Assembly (NCBI GenBank): GCA_003224855.1
Contig: QHZY01000020.1
Coordinates: forward strand, 1 to 37,696
DNA from: Acidobacteriota bacterium
GTDB lineage: Bacteria; Acidobacteriota; Terriglobia; Terriglobales; Acidobacteriaceae
Direction of reading: 5' to 3'
DNA length: 37,696 bases
Position 1 is the stretch's first letter, and each line of letters opens with the position of its first letter. Under the pieces are notes generated by a model. The model saw only the letters and a program-made list of their open reading frames with translations. It made no database searches and had not been told where the DNA came from. Positions 1 to 8,805 of this stretch are shown one piece after another. The position numbers and the translations under genes were made by a program.

Positions 1-699
1 TTGCGAAACCGGTTCCGGCTCATCGGGGGGCAGCACTGGAGAATTTGCCTGCACCCAGGTCTTTAGGAATTGCCGGGTGGGCGATGGCAGATCGATGAAG
101 CGCATGCCACACTCGCCATTGGGATTCGCCCAGGCGACTTCGCCGCGCAGCTCGATCGAGTTCTCTTGATCGGGCAGGCAGAACACGGCTGTGATCGCCG
201 CCGAGCGGTACAGCGGTTGAGAAGATAGCACATCCAGACCGTCTTCGCTCAGATCGAGCAGAATGCCTTCGATGTCCGTTCCGTTTGCGGTGCGAATCTC
301 AACCGGCAACTGAACTGGAACGCGAAATGCACGGCGCCGCTCACGCCGCGCCAGCGCGGTGGCGGCACGTAGGGTTGATTCGGCTTGCAGTTCAGAAATC
401 GGCTTGTAGAGTACGAAATTGGCTCCGGCTCCGAAAACTCCACGCACATCGCTTTGATCATGCAGCAGGGCGACGGTCACAGGTTTGATAGCCGCCTGCT
501 CGGCGTTTTGAAGAATCAAGGCGGCGCTATGCGGATCGTCGTAGTCGACCAGCACGCAATCAAACTTCTGCTCCGCCAATTGGCAGACCCCGTCCGGATA
601 GCCGCAACTGTGCACGGCCATGCCAAAACCTGCCAGCGCCAGCGTCAGCAGGTGGGTAGCCTGTTCGTCCTTGGAAACCAAAAGAGCCTGAAACGTCAT
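1..699 (-). CDS. Receiver-like plus PilZ domain protein (3' end outside window)
   Basis: The reading frame starts at an ATG at 699-697 and stays open to the window edge, giving at least 233 residues; the C-terminus is missing. Residues about 1-115 have the layout of a degenerate response-regulator receiver: LLVSKDEQ at the first strand, FDCVLVDYDD around the phospho-acceptor position, and LYKPIS with the conserved Lys-Pro near the end. The usual paired acidic pocket at the first strand is weak, so phosphorylation is uncertain. Residues about 118-215 form a PilZ domain, with an arginine-rich RRERRRAFR start (RxxxR-type) and DLSEDGLDV (D-x-S-x-x-G), the signature of c-di-GMP binding. It follows a small coiled-coil gene by 24 bp on the same strand, so they may be co-transcribed. 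Likely role: a c-di-GMP-responsive adaptor. The domain call is good; the function is inferred. Confidence 0.8.
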   Translation of the reverse strand, partial: MTFQALLVSKDEQATHLLTLALAGFGMAVHSCGYPDGVCQLAEQKFDCVLVDYDDPHSAALILQNAEQAAIKPVTVALLHDQSDVRGVFGAGANFVLYKPISELQAESTLRAATALARRERRRAFRVPVQLPVEIRTANGTDIEGILLDLSEDGLDVLSSQPLYRSAAITAVFCLPDQENSIELRGEVAWANPNGECGMRFIDLPSPTRQFLKTWVQANSPVLPPDEPEPVSQ

Positions 700-723
700 A
701 GGTGTTTCGCGGTAAAGCCGGCT

Positions 724-975
724 TTAAGGCCAGCGCGGTGTGCGTCCCGGAACCGGCTTCGGTGGAACCGCTTGCGTTGTGGACCCGGCGCGGGCGGCCA
801 TTACGTTTGGCTCGTCAGCTTCGCCCAGTACGGCAACGTCATCGTCGTCATTTTCTGCCAGCAGCGGAGCCACTTCGCGCAGTTTTTCCGCGGCCTGCTG
901 CAATGATTCAATCTGCTTGGCCAGCTGGGCGTACTTGGCCTGCTTCACCCGCAATACCTCGTGGATATCCTTCAT
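724..975 (-). CDS. Small coiled-coil hypothetical protein
   Basis: An 83-residue protein. Residues 1-42 (MKDIHEVLRVKQAKYAQLAK... through AAEKLREVAPLLAEN) are strongly heptad-like and probably form a helix or short coiled coil. The rest is acidic (DDDD) and then disordered, ending in a Pro/Arg-rich tail. There is no catalytic motif and no membrane segment. The start is supported by a purine-rich AGGGGG a few bases upstream of the ATG. It sits 24 bp upstream of the PilZ-domain gene and probably shares its transcript. I do not recognise a named family; coding potential is judged from the helix pattern and gene order. Confidence 0.6.
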   Translation of the reverse strand: MKDIHEVLRVKQAKYAQLAKQIESLQQAAEKLREVAPLLAENDDDDVAVLGEADEPNVMAARAGSTTQAVPPKPVPGRTPRWP

Positions 976-1181
976 ACGACCCCCTGCGGCGACTGTATGA
1001 AAGGGCTGTCAAAGGGTCAATCCGAATGTCCTTCGGTGCGGTTACGGCAGTAACTTCGGCAGCCGAATCGCAGGCGAAAAAATCGGAGGGAAGTGGCTGA
1101 ATTGAATGGATTTGGGTGATGCAGTATGTACTCGGGTTGCGGTCAGATGGTGTTAGGGAAGCTTACTGAACACAAAAGAAA

Positions 1182-1202
1182 GGCCCCGCTTGCGGCGGGG
1201 CC
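1182..1202 (-). terminator. Rho-independent terminator of the PEP-CTERM gene
   Basis: Perfect 8-bp inverted repeat GGCCCCGC / GCGGGGCC with a 5-nt loop. Read on the minus strand it is followed by the T-rich TTTCTTTTGTG. It lies 26 bp past the stop of the PEP-CTERM gene and separates it from the coiled-coil/PilZ pair. Confidence 0.8.
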
Positions 1203-1227
1203 GAATGAGTCGAGTGATTTCGCGAAA

Positions 1228-1788
1228 CTATCCTAATTTGATCCTGCGCCGAACCAGGCCCGCGATACCAACCAGGCCGGTTCCGAGCATTCCAAGAGTG
1301 CCGGGCTCAGGAACGGTGGTGATAACGGTGTCGCCGCTGCCTACTTCTGTCGAGCCGCTAAAAAATCCTTTTTGCGTTAGCCCGACCTGGAAAGTGAAAG
1401 CGCTGAAATTGGATCCAGTAATGGTCGCCTGCAGCGTGTATTGATGATTTCCGCTGGCATCAGTCTGCATGATCCAGGTAGCGCTGGAGAACGTCCCGGT
1501 ATAGGTAGGGCCGCCGCTGATGGCGATGGTGAAGGTACCGCCCGGTGAGAATGTTCCGCCATTCTGAAGATCACCGGTAGCTAAAGGGCCATCGATCGAG
1601 AAACTTAGAGTGCCGAGATTCGAACCTACCGTGTTGCCGAAATGGATGATGGTCGAACCGGACAGAGTCAAGCCGCCACTGCCATTTTGACTTATCGTGC
1701 CACCAATATTGGTCACAGCAATGCTATTGGCAAATGCCGCGACTGGCAGAGCCAGCGCTAAGATAGCCATCAGAACCACTCGTCTCAT
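1228..1788 (-). CDS. PEP-CTERM sorting domain protein
   Basis: An exported protein of about 186 residues. The N-terminus (MRRVVLMAILALALPVAAFANS) is a typical Sec signal peptide. The body is Gly/Ser/Thr-rich and beta-like, with no recognised catalytic motif. The C-terminus carries the tripartite sorting signal: VPEPGT, a hydrophobic stretch (LGMLGTGLVGIAGLV) and basic RRRIK. Such proteins are known to be processed by exosortase (EpsH-type) enzymes and linked to exopolysaccharide or surface structures. I prefer the second of two in-frame ATGs (1788 rather than 1794), because GGAGG lies 8 nt from it but only 2 nt from the first. A good terminator follows. No exosortase gene is in this window. 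Confidence 0.88.
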   Translation of the reverse strand: MRRVVLMAILALALPVAAFANSIAVTNIGGTISQNGSGGLTLSGSTIIHFGNTVGSNLGTLSFSIDGPLATGDLQNGGTFSPGGTFTIAISGGPTYTGTFSSATWIMQTDASGNHQYTLQATITGSNFSAFTFQVGLTQKGFFSGSTEVGSGDTVITTVPEPGTLGMLGTGLVGIAGLVRRRIKLG

Positions 1789-2175
1789 AACCATATCCTC
1801 CGAACTCCCGGGGTTGATGTTCGTTTCCTACGGTTAACAACTACTACTTACAGAGTTGGTACGATCTTCTCTGCATTCATAATTCCAAATGCGAACGTCT
1901 AAAGCGGCCTGAATCTTAATGACTTACGTGCCAAAAATCCAGGGGAGGGGAACCTGATGTGCAAACTAATTCACATCTTGCATGAAGCTTTGCGTTCCAA
2001 CGTGGTGATTTGCTGAGCATGCAACTTCACACCGATTTGTGCCATGTGCCTGGCACCTAAGTGGAATTTACAGATTTCGCACAAAATCATAATTTGGCAA
2101 TGAGCAGTTCCGGGGGAGGGCTGTTCGGGCGTCCCGATCCGATAGGATCCGGGGCGCTTCTTATTTGGGTCATTT
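1789..2175. other. Intergenic region between ggt and the PEP-CTERM gene
   Basis: About 390 bp without a convincing gene. Both flanking genes are on the minus strand, so this holds the end of the ggt transcript and the promoter of the PEP-CTERM gene. A bulged hairpin (CCCGATCC 2133-2140 with GGATCCGGG 2145-2153) lies 23 bp past the ggt stop but has no T-run. A second inverted repeat, GATGTG-N10-CACATC, spans 1956-1977. A minus-strand stretch near 1926-1935 matches the -24 half of a sigma-54 promoter (TTGGCACG) but lacks the -12 GC. Confidence 0.5.
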
Positions 2176-3861
2176 TCAGTGGAAATGAGGCGGCTCAGGC
2201 TCTGCCGATCCATCGGCACGAGGATCAGATCCTCCAAAATTAACGCCCTTTCCGCCGTCATGTAACACTGCCTGCCCGCGTCCCATCGCGGAGGAGTAGG
2301 CACCGCCTACCTCGAGTACATGGCCGATGGCAGTGAGTTTTGCCCTCACCTGTTCTGGCACCCTTGACTCGATCACCACGTTGCATCCTCGTTTGGGACT
2401 CACAGTAAACCTGGCATTTTCAAGTGCTTGCTGAACATTCATGTTGTAATCGACGACATTCGAAACAAACTGCGCGTGGGCCACAGGTTGATTCGCGCCT
2501 CCCATAATGCCAAAGCCAATGTGCTGATTGCCACGCTCCATGAATGCCGGGATGATGGTGTGAAACGGCCGTTTGCGCGGCGCGAGTGCATTGGGATGTG
2601 CCGAATCGAGGCTGAAAAGCGCACCCCGGTCCTGTAATACGAATCCCATGCCTCGGACCGTGATTCCTGAACCGAATGACTCGTAATTGCTTTGAATCAG
2701 GGAGACGATGTTGCCCTGCGAATCCACGGCTGTCAGGTAAGTGGTTTCACTGGCCGGAGGCTTGCCGAAGGAAACGTCGCAAGCGGCGCGATTCGGATCG
2801 ATCTGCCTGACTCGTTCCTGAGCGTACTCTTTTGAGATCAATCCTTTAACCGGGACTTTGGAAAATCTTGGATCGGCGTTGTAACGCGCCAGGTCAGCGT
2901 AGGCGAGCTTCATCGCTTCCATTTTCTTGTGCAACTCGGTAACGCTCGAGGGGCCGTCGGCTGAGGCGGGCGAGGTTTCCATTATGTTCAACATTTCCAG
3001 TGCAGCCATGCCCTGGCCGTTGGGCGGAAGCTCGTAAACTGTCCAGCCACGGTATGTTGTCGAGATTGGTTCCACCCATTCCGGTTTGAAATCGCTTAGG
3101 TCAGCGGCCGTCAGTGTGCCGCCCAGGTCACTTGAGGTGCGCAAAATCGCCGATGCAATTTCACCCGAATAGAACGCTGCTGCTCCCTTATCTGCGATAA
3201 GAGTCAGTGACTTGGCGAGATCGGGATTTGAAAATATCTGTCCCAGTTCAGGCGCCTTGCCGCCCGGCAAGAAAACGCGTGCGCTCTCCGGATTTTTCTG
3301 CAGGTCGTGGATTGAATCCTGCCAGTAGCCGTGAATGAACTCCGGCACGGCGTATCCGACGCGTGCGTAGGTGATCGCCGGATTGAACAGCTCTTTCCAG
3401 TCCAGTTTCCCGAAGCGCTGGTGCAACGCATTCCAACCGGCGACTGTTCCCGGGACGGTGACAGAGTCGATCCCATATGGCGGCATCTCTTTCACGCCCT
3501 TGGACGTCAGGTGAGCGATCGTCAAGTTTTGAGGCGCCCATCCACTTGAATTAAGGCCGTATAGTTTCTTGGTCCTGGCGTCCCAGTAGATCGCAAACAG
3601 ATCGCCGCCGATACCGTTCATCATCGGTTCGGTCACCCCCAGAACGGCGTTGGCGGCGATCGCTGCATCAACCGCCGATCCGCCCCTGGCAAGGATCAGC
3701 GCCCCGGCTTGCGAGGCCTGAACGTGACTGGTGGCAACAATGCCGAGCGGCGTGACTACCATGGAGCGTGCCTGAGAGCGGTCCTGTGACATGAGCGGGT
3801 GCGAAAGAAATATAAGAACAAGCAGGGGCGCGTTTTGGAAGTAGATATTTCTGAGGGCCAT
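2176..3861 (-). CDS. ggt: Gamma-glutamyltransferase (glutathione hydrolase)
   Basis: An N-terminal-nucleophile hydrolase of about 561 residues, close to the usual family length. It cleaves the gamma-glutamyl bond of glutathione and related peptides in the periplasm. The leader (MALRNIYFQN... LIFLSHPLMSQ) looks like a signal peptide. The mature part begins with the family pattern GIVATSHVQASQAG...GGSAVDAAIAANAVLGVTEP. The self-cleavage/nucleophile site is ETTYLTAVDSQGN; the first Thr of the pair, at about residue 373, is the expected nucleophile. It is followed by FGSGI and PNALAPRKRPFHTIIPAF in the small subunit. An upstream GTG at 3909 would add 16 residues before the signal peptide, so I prefer the ATG at 3861. 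It is a single gene, divergent from the S53 peptidase. Confidence 0.93.
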   Translation of the reverse strand: MALRNIYFQNAPLLVLIFLSHPLMSQDRSQARSMVVTPLGIVATSHVQASQAGALILARGGSAVDAAIAANAVLGVTEPMMNGIGGDLFAIYWDARTKKLYGLNSSGWAPQNLTIAHLTSKGVKEMPPYGIDSVTVPGTVAGWNALHQRFGKLDWKELFNPAITYARVGYAVPEFIHGYWQDSIHDLQKNPESARVFLPGGKAPELGQIFSNPDLAKSLTLIADKGAAAFYSGEIASAILRTSSDLGGTLTAADLSDFKPEWVEPISTTYRGWTVYELPPNGQGMAALEMLNIMETSPASADGPSSVTELHKKMEAMKLAYADLARYNADPRFSKVPVKGLISKEYAQERVRQIDPNRAACDVSFGKPPASETTYLTAVDSQGNIVSLIQSNYESFGSGITVRGMGFVLQDRGALFSLDSAHPNALAPRKRPFHTIIPAFMERGNQHIGFGIMGGANQPVAHAQFVSNVVDYNMNVQQALENARFTVSPKRGCNVVIESRVPEQVRAKLTAIGHVLEVGGAYSSAMGRGQAVLHDGGKGVNFGGSDPRADGSAEPEPPHFH

Positions 3862-4103
3862 GGCCCGCGAATTTTCGGGAACGCGGCCTCTGATTGTCAA
3901 GCCTGGCACTTAAAACGTAAGTTGCTGCTTTACTTCTGCAAAAGTTGCGGTAAGATTCTCGCCCACTCGGGCTTGACGTTTCTTTCGCCAGGGGCGAAGT
4001 AATCCGACTGACGGGTGTTTCACGAGGGGGTCTCGCCGTCAACCGGGAAACAGCTTCCCATCGAGGCTGAAACGGTCGCGCCGGAGAAGAGTCAGGAGTA
4101 GTC

Positions 4104-7100
4104 ATGCGCCCCTCGTTTTCTGCGTTAACCGCCGTTTCTCTTATCGCATTATTTTCGAGCTTTTCAAATGCGCAATCGCAGGTAGCCTCGCGGATTGTGC
4201 AGCCGCTCAATGCAAGCCAACTGATCACATTGAAGGGGAACACGCATCCGCTTGCCCGCGCCGAATTCGATCGTGGCGTGGCGCCGGCAACACTGCCCAT
4301 GGAACGGATGCTGCTGGTTCTGAAGCGCAGTCCGGAGCAGCAGCTGGCGCTCACCAGGCTGCTTGATCAACAGCAGGACAAAGCTTCGCCCAGCTATCAC
4401 GCGTGGCTCACGCCCCAGGAATTTGGCCGAATGTTCGGGCCTTCGGACGATGACATCAGGACTATCACCGCATGGCTTCAGGAGCGCGGGTTCGAGGTGA
4501 ACAAAGTCGCTAATGGACGAACCGTTATTGAGTTTTCAGGGAATGCCGGCCAGGTGCGCGACGCCTTTCACACCGAGATCCACAAGTACCTCGTCAGAGG
4601 CGAAGAGCACTGGGCCAACGCAAGCGATCTGCAGATTCCGGCAGCGCTTGCGCCGGTGGTAGCAGGCGTGAACACGCTGCATAATTTTCACAAGAAGCCG
4701 CTGCATGGTGTAAGCAAGCGGGTACCAATGTCCTCGGTTTTAGGGCCGGACGCTACCGGCAGCGATGGTTCTCACGCGCTTGTGCCTGGGGACTTCAGGG
4801 TCATTTACAACATCAACTCGGTTTACTCGCAAGGATTCCGCGGAGAGGGAACCACCATTGCGGTGGTAGGCCGAACCAATTTTGATGAGACGGATGTCAA
4901 CGAATATCGAGGATTGTTTGATGCCGGCTTCGGTCCGCTCACCATCACGCTGAACGGGCCAGATCCTGGAATCGTGAGTTTCGGCGAACAAGTCGAAGCC
5001 ACTCTGGACGTGACCTGGTCAGGAGCGATCGCCCCGGCGGCAACTATAAATTTTGTGCTTTCTGCTTCCACCGATACCACCGATGGAGTGGATCTGTCTG
5101 AGCTTTATATCGTTGATAACAACGCCGGCGATGTGATGACCGAGAGCTTCGGTCAATGCGAGTTGGCCTTCAGCAGCTCACAAGCTATAGCTATTTCTCA
5201 TCTGGCCGAACAGGCGGCCGCCGAGGGTATTACGTATATGGTTTCAACCGGTGATACCGGCGCATCCGGCTGTGACGACCTGGGCGAAAATGTAGGCAGC
5301 GGCCAGGTTTCGTCCAACATGCTGAGCGCAACGCCGTTCAACGTTGCCGTAGGTGGAACCCTGTTTAACGAGCATGGCCAGCCCAGCCTTTATTGGAATG
5401 CGACGAATAGCTCTGACTTGCATTCAGCCAAAGGCTATATTCCCGAGAACGCGTGGAATGAAACCTGCACCTCTGGATGCAGTGACTTTCCTCCGCCGCT
5501 GGCAGCCGGAGGAGGAGGGGTCAGCATGTTTTTTGGCAAGCCCAGCTGGCAAGCCGGAGTCACTGGTATTCCGAGTGACGGAGCGCGCGACCAGCCGGAT
5601 GTATCGTTCACTGCGGCTGCGCATGACGGCTATTTATTGTGCGTTGCGGGATCCTGCCAGGAAGGGGGTTTATTCATCATTCTGGGCACTTCGGCCTCTG
5701 CGCCCTCTTTTGCCGGCGTGATGGCGCTGGTCGATCAAAAAATGGGTGGCGCGGGATCTCCGCAGCGTCAGGGACAGGGCAACTATGTGCTGTACAAACT
5801 GGCGGCGACGGAGAACTTCTCGCAATGCAACGGCTCGAAAACGACTGGGCCTCCGGCAGCCAGCTGTATCTTCAACGATATTACCTCGGGCAACATCGCG
5901 GTTCCTGGACAGACAGGTTACGGCACCTCAAGCGGTAAGTATCAGGCAACCGTGGGCTACGATCTGGCGAGCGGGCTGGGGTCGGTCAATGTCGCGAACC
6001 TGGTGAATAACTGGGCGTCAGTTTCGTTCAATTCCACCATTACCAACTTGGACCTCACGCCCAAGATCAACATCGTTCACGGCCAGAGCGTGACTGTGAC
6101 CGCGTCCGTCACCAACAGCAGCGGCAATCCCGGACCGACCGGCGATATTACCCTGCTGTCGGGCAGTGCTTCCGGGCAGCGCCTGGATACATTACCGCTC
6201 ACTGCGAGTGCGGTGTCGTTGCCCACGCAGCATCTGGCAGGTGGATCTTATGATGTGATAGCGCATTACTCTGGGGACAAGACCTTTGCAGCCAGCGATT
6301 CTGCTCCGGTTGCGGTGACGGTTTCGGCCGAGCCGAGTACCACCACGCTGGCCATGCAAGCCACAGATTTCAACGGTAGCCTTATCGGAACAGCCAATAT
6401 TCCTTATGGCTTCCCGATGATTCCTCAGGTCACGGTGGTGGGACAATCGGGGGTTGGTCTTCCGAGTGGAGGCGTAAGTTTCGGAGGGGAGGCAGCAAAC
6501 CAAACTATTTTCCCGGTGTTGACGCTCAGCAACCAGGGCGCTGCCGCGGTCTCGATTCCCATCACAACTATCCCTCCCGGAAGCCATTCGCTGCAAGCGC
6601 AATATAGTGGAGACTCAAGTTTTCAATCGAGCAATTCAACGCTGGTGAGTTTTTCGGTTGCCGCTGCCGACATTAACCCGGTGCTGACCTTGTCGCCGGC
6701 AAGCCAGATCGGGTCACGAACGCAAGTGACTCTGACCGCGACACTCAATACCAACAGCGCAGGGAACGCACCGTCGGGTACCGTGGAATTTTTTAACGGG
6801 CCCACATCGCTGGGAACAACGGCGTTATTTTTATCAGCGGCGGGCGGATTCGTTTCGCCGCGAACATTCAATCTGGCCCAGTCAACGGCTTCTCTGGCGA
6901 CTACACTCCCGAACGGGCAACTAAGCGTGACCGCGCACTACGCAGGAGATACCAACTACCAGGCAGGCACATCTTCGCCGGTGAATGTCAGCGTGCAGCC
7001 CGACTTCGATATTTCTGCCGCCGCTGCGAGCATGACCATTACCAGTCCGGGCGGAAGTGGAACTCTCACTTTCACTATCACCGGAGATACCGGCTATAAC

Positions 7101-7517
7101 GGAACCATTAACTTCACCACTGCTGCCTGCTCAGGATTGCCGCGTGAGGCCACCTGCAGTTTCAGCCCGGCTTCGGTGACCGGGAATGGTCAAACTACGC
7201 TTACGATTTCAACCACCGCGCCAAAAACGGCAGCCGCGCGCGGACACCGGTTGTGGCTGGCATCAGCGCTTGCCTTTGCAGTGGCGATAATTTTCAGCTC
7301 GACTCCGCAAAAGGGGCGCTGGTCAGCATTGGCGGCCCTGGCGATCGCGATCTGCATTATGCCGATTGCCAGTTGCGGTGGAGGTTCCAGTTCGGGCAGC
7401 GGTGGAGGCGATCCGGGGACGCCTGCCGGCTCGTCGAACGTCACAGTTTCCGCTTCCGCCGCGTCGTCGACCGGAACCCTGACACGCACCACAACCTTCA
7501 CGCTGATGGTGCAATAG
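4104..7517 (+). CDS. S53 family (sedolisin/kumamolisin) peptidase with Ig-like repeats
   Basis: A secreted acid serine peptidase of 1137 residues. After a signal peptide (to about residue 24, ending SNAQSQ) comes a pro-kumamolisin activation domain (about 45-200). The catalytic domain (about 225-640) shows the sedolisin triad: Glu and Asp in VEATLDVTW (E-x3-D) and Ser in ILGTSASAPSFAGVMALVDQ. Three or more Ig-like/Big_3-type beta repeats follow (about 650-970), with YSGDKTF, YSGDSSF and YAGDTNY signatures, then another beta domain. Near the C-terminus are two hydrophobic segments (about 1050-1068 and 1078-1093), the second ending in IASC followed by a Gly/Ser linker and a short beta-like tail. 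The start is supported by AGGAG 5 nt before the ATG. It probably degrades protein in an acidic habitat. Confidence 0.92.
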   Translation: MRPSFSALTAVSLIALFSSFSNAQSQVASRIVQPLNASQLITLKGNTHPLARAEFDRGVAPATLPMERMLLVLKRSPEQQLALTRLLDQQQDKASPSYHAWLTPQEFGRMFGPSDDDIRTITAWLQERGFEVNKVANGRTVIEFSGNAGQVRDAFHTEIHKYLVRGEEHWANASDLQIPAALAPVVAGVNTLHNFHKKPLHGVSKRVPMSSVLGPDATGSDGSHALVPGDFRVIYNINSVYSQGFRGEGTTIAVVGRTNFDETDVNEYRGLFDAGFGPLTITLNGPDPGIVSFGEQVEATLDVTWSGAIAPAATINFVLSASTDTTDGVDLSELYIVDNNAGDVMTESFGQCELAFSSSQAIAISHLAEQAAAEGITYMVSTGDTGASGCDDLGENVGSGQVSSNMLSATPFNVAVGGTLFNEHGQPSLYWNATNSSDLHSAKGYIPENAWNETCTSGCSDFPPPLAAGGGGVSMFFGKPSWQAGVTGIPSDGARDQPDVSFTAAAHDGYLLCVAGSCQEGGLFIILGTSASAPSFAGVMALVDQKMGGAGSPQRQGQGNYVLYKLAATENFSQCNGSKTTGPPAASCIFNDITSGNIAVPGQTGYGTSSGKYQATVGYDLASGLGSVNVANLVNNWASVSFNSTITNLDLTPKINIVHGQSVTVTASVTNSSGNPGPTGDITLLSGSASGQRLDTLPLTASAVSLPTQHLAGGSYDVIAHYSGDKTFAASDSAPVAVTVSAEPSTTTLAMQATDFNGSLIGTANIPYGFPMIPQVTVVGQSGVGLPSGGVSFGGEAANQTIFPVLTLSNQGAAAVSIPITTIPPGSHSLQAQYSGDSSFQSSNSTLVSFSVAAADINPVLTLSPASQIGSRTQVTLTATLNTNSAGNAPSGTVEFFNGPTSLGTTALFLSAAGGFVSPRTFNLAQSTASLATTLPNGQLSVTAHYAGDTNYQAGTSSPVNVSVQPDFDISAAAASMTITSPGGSGTLTFTITGDTGYNGTINFTTAACSGLPREATCSFSPASVTGNGQTTLTISTTAPKTAAARGHRLWLASALAFAVAIIFSSTPQKGRWSALAALAIAICIMPIASCGGGSSSGSGGGDPGTPAGSSNVTVSASAASSTGTLTRTTTFTLMVQ

Positions 7518-7559
7518 CGTCCAGCTGAATCATTCATTCCGGAGGAATCTGGCACGCAG

Positions 7560-7576
7560 CGTCGAAACTTTCGACG
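7560..7576 (+). terminator. Short hairpin after the S53 peptidase
   Basis: Inverted repeat CGTCGAA / TTCGACG with a 3-nt loop, 43 bp past the peptidase stop. There is no T-run, so it could be a weak terminator or a 3'-end stabiliser. Confidence 0.3.
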
Positions 7577-7769
7577 AGATGAATCGCCGCTACCTGTTGG
7601 CATACATTGATTAGATTCATTGCCATGATTTTCAAATTGCGCCTGACATAAATCGTCAAAGAGTGCTTGCCGGGCCTCGCTTCCGCCGCGGATAGCTTGC
7701 TGAATCAGCCATTTGCAGATTTAGAATGTTTGGCTTACTAACTGCAAGTTCATTGGCCGGAGTTATCCG

Positions 7770-8108
7770 ATGTCAAGGACACCAAGACAGCACCCCAGAT
7801 TCCGCGCCAGCCTTGCCATTGAGTTGCGGCGGCAGGGAAATGGTACGCCGGTGCGAGGGCAGACTGCCGACATCTCGATGGGCGGATGCTATGTCGAAAT
7901 CATGCTGACTCAGCAGGTATCGACCGAACTGGGGATAACGCTGTGGCTGGGCGACAAGAAAATCTGCGGCACCGGCGTGGTGGTGAGCCGGCATCCCAAC
8001 TTCGGGAACGGAATCAAATTTGTTTTTCTAGATGACGAAGGGAAGCGGCAGCTGAACAACTATCTCGAAGCGTTGAGTCCGTTCCGCACTGCCGTGGCCG
8101 CCCGCTAA
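7770..8108 (+). CDS. PilZ domain protein
   Basis: A single-domain PilZ protein of 112 residues and probable c-di-GMP receptor. The N-terminus has the arginine motif (RQHPRFRASLAIEL, R-x3-R type) and the second strand carries D-I-S-M-G-G (D-x-S-x-x-G), followed by CYVE. The rest alternates beta strands (ITLWLGDKKICGTGVVVSRHPNFGNGIKFVFLDDE) and ends in a helix. GGAG lies 7 nt before the ATG. The gene stands alone between the S53 peptidase and a small winged-helix-like gene. Its output partner cannot be told from context. Confidence 0.85.
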   Translation: MSRTPRQHPRFRASLAIELRRQGNGTPVRGQTADISMGGCYVEIMLTQQVSTELGITLWLGDKKICGTGVVVSRHPNFGNGIKFVFLDDEGKRQLNNYLEALSPFRTAVAAR

Positions 8109-8148
8109 GTTAATCTCCAGGTCCCTGAAACATTTCAGCAGAAAAGCA

Positions 8149-8179
8149 AAGCGCCTCGCTTGGTTGAGCCGAGGCGCTT
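8149..8179 (+). terminator. Hairpin after the PilZ gene
   Basis: Perfect 10-bp inverted repeat AAGCGCCTCG / CGAGGCGCTT with an 11-nt loop, 40 bp past the PilZ stop. The following bases (AAACTTTGG) give only a weak U-run, so it may act as a terminator of modest strength. Confidence 0.45.
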
Positions 8180-8342
8180 AAACTTTGGACATCCCCTCCC
8201 CCGAAAGTATGTCCACGCACAGCATAGGAGAAACCGGCCGCGGACAAAATGGCCCGTTTGTGTGGTTCGATGGCACGGTACAGCCATTGGCCGGAAAATT
8301 GATTTTGCATATGATGCACCGCGAACTCCCACCAGAACTGAT

Positions 8343-8585
8343 ATGAGTAGAGACTTAATTCGTGATGCGCTGTTGTTGTCGCTCGCCCAGCTTTATCAGA
8401 AAGATCCCAGGCAATTCCTTACCTTATCGCGGCAGACCATAGATTCATCGCTGGCGCGCGAAGTGATTGCTCAACTCAGAATTGATGGATTTATTGAAGA
8501 AGACATGCGCGGCGTGATACGCCTGACCGCGCGCGGCTATCGCGATTATCGCAATGACCCATTACCGTACGCCTTCAGAAATTAA
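8343..8585 (+). CDS. Small winged-helix-like hypothetical protein
   Basis: An 80-residue protein starting MSRDLIRDALLLSLAQLYQ. The order is helix, short linker, helix (SRQTIDSSLAREVIAQLRIDGFIEE), then a beta-like stretch MRGVIRLTARGYRDYR. This resembles a winged helix with the last strand pair at VIRLTARGYRDY, similar to C-terminal parts of transcription-regulator folds. The frame is open for 61 codons further upstream, but that part overlaps the preceding hairpin and is Arg/Pro-rich, so I use the ATG at 8343. Function is unknown; a DNA-binding role is only a structural guess. Confidence 0.55.
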   Translation: MSRDLIRDALLLSLAQLYQKDPRQFLTLSRQTIDSSLAREVIAQLRIDGFIEEDMRGVIRLTARGYRDYRNDPLPYAFRN

Positions 8586-8594
8586 CGGCCGAAG

Positions 8595-8676
8595 TTCAGC
8601 TGCGGAAGGGGCCTTTTAGCAACGGAGCGAACTCTCCCCCCGAAGAGCAAGCCGAAGCAAAAAGGCCCCGGCTGAA
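8595..8676. repeat. Long two-part inverted repeat between a small CDS and tRNA-Arg
   Basis: Outer arms TTCAGC (8595-8600) and GCTGAA (8671-8676) enclose inner arms GGGGCCTTTTAGC (8608-8620) and GCAAAAAGGCCCC (8657-8669). The inner arms pair at 12 of 13 positions. The transcript of either strand could fold into an 80-nt stem with a 36-nt apical region. It begins 10 bp after the small CDS stop and may be its transcription end, or a small palindromic repeat element. Confidence 0.5.
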
Positions 8677-8805
8677 GAGGCGTGAGGCGGACAGTATCTC
8701 CAGAGGTCCGTCACAGTCAACTGAAATGAATCAGGTGGCTGTGCAAATTGCCGGCAGTTCAGGCGGCGGGTGAGTCTTACCAATTCTGGTAGAATAAATT
8801 TCCAC

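Noticed and set aside
1926-1945. Sigma-54-like promoter before the PEP-CTERM gene (TTGGCACG on the minus strand)
   Set aside because: The -24 element is perfect but the required GC of the -12 element is absent at the right spacing.
1956-1977. GATGTG-N10-CACATC as a possible fifth Crp/Fnr site
   Set aside because: Aligned as TGTG/CACA half-sites, the spacing is 2 bp too wide and the GTGA core is missing (GTGC).
2133-2153. Hairpin after ggt as a Rho-independent terminator
   Set aside because: The stem has a bulge and there is no T-run on the minus strand, so I note it but do not call it a terminator.
3799-4002. A 67-codon plus-strand frame ending CKSCGKILAHSG, resembling half a zinc ribbon
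   Set aside because: It overlaps the 5' end of ggt on the opposite strand, has a single Cys pair, no ribosome site and no second half of the fold; probably chance.
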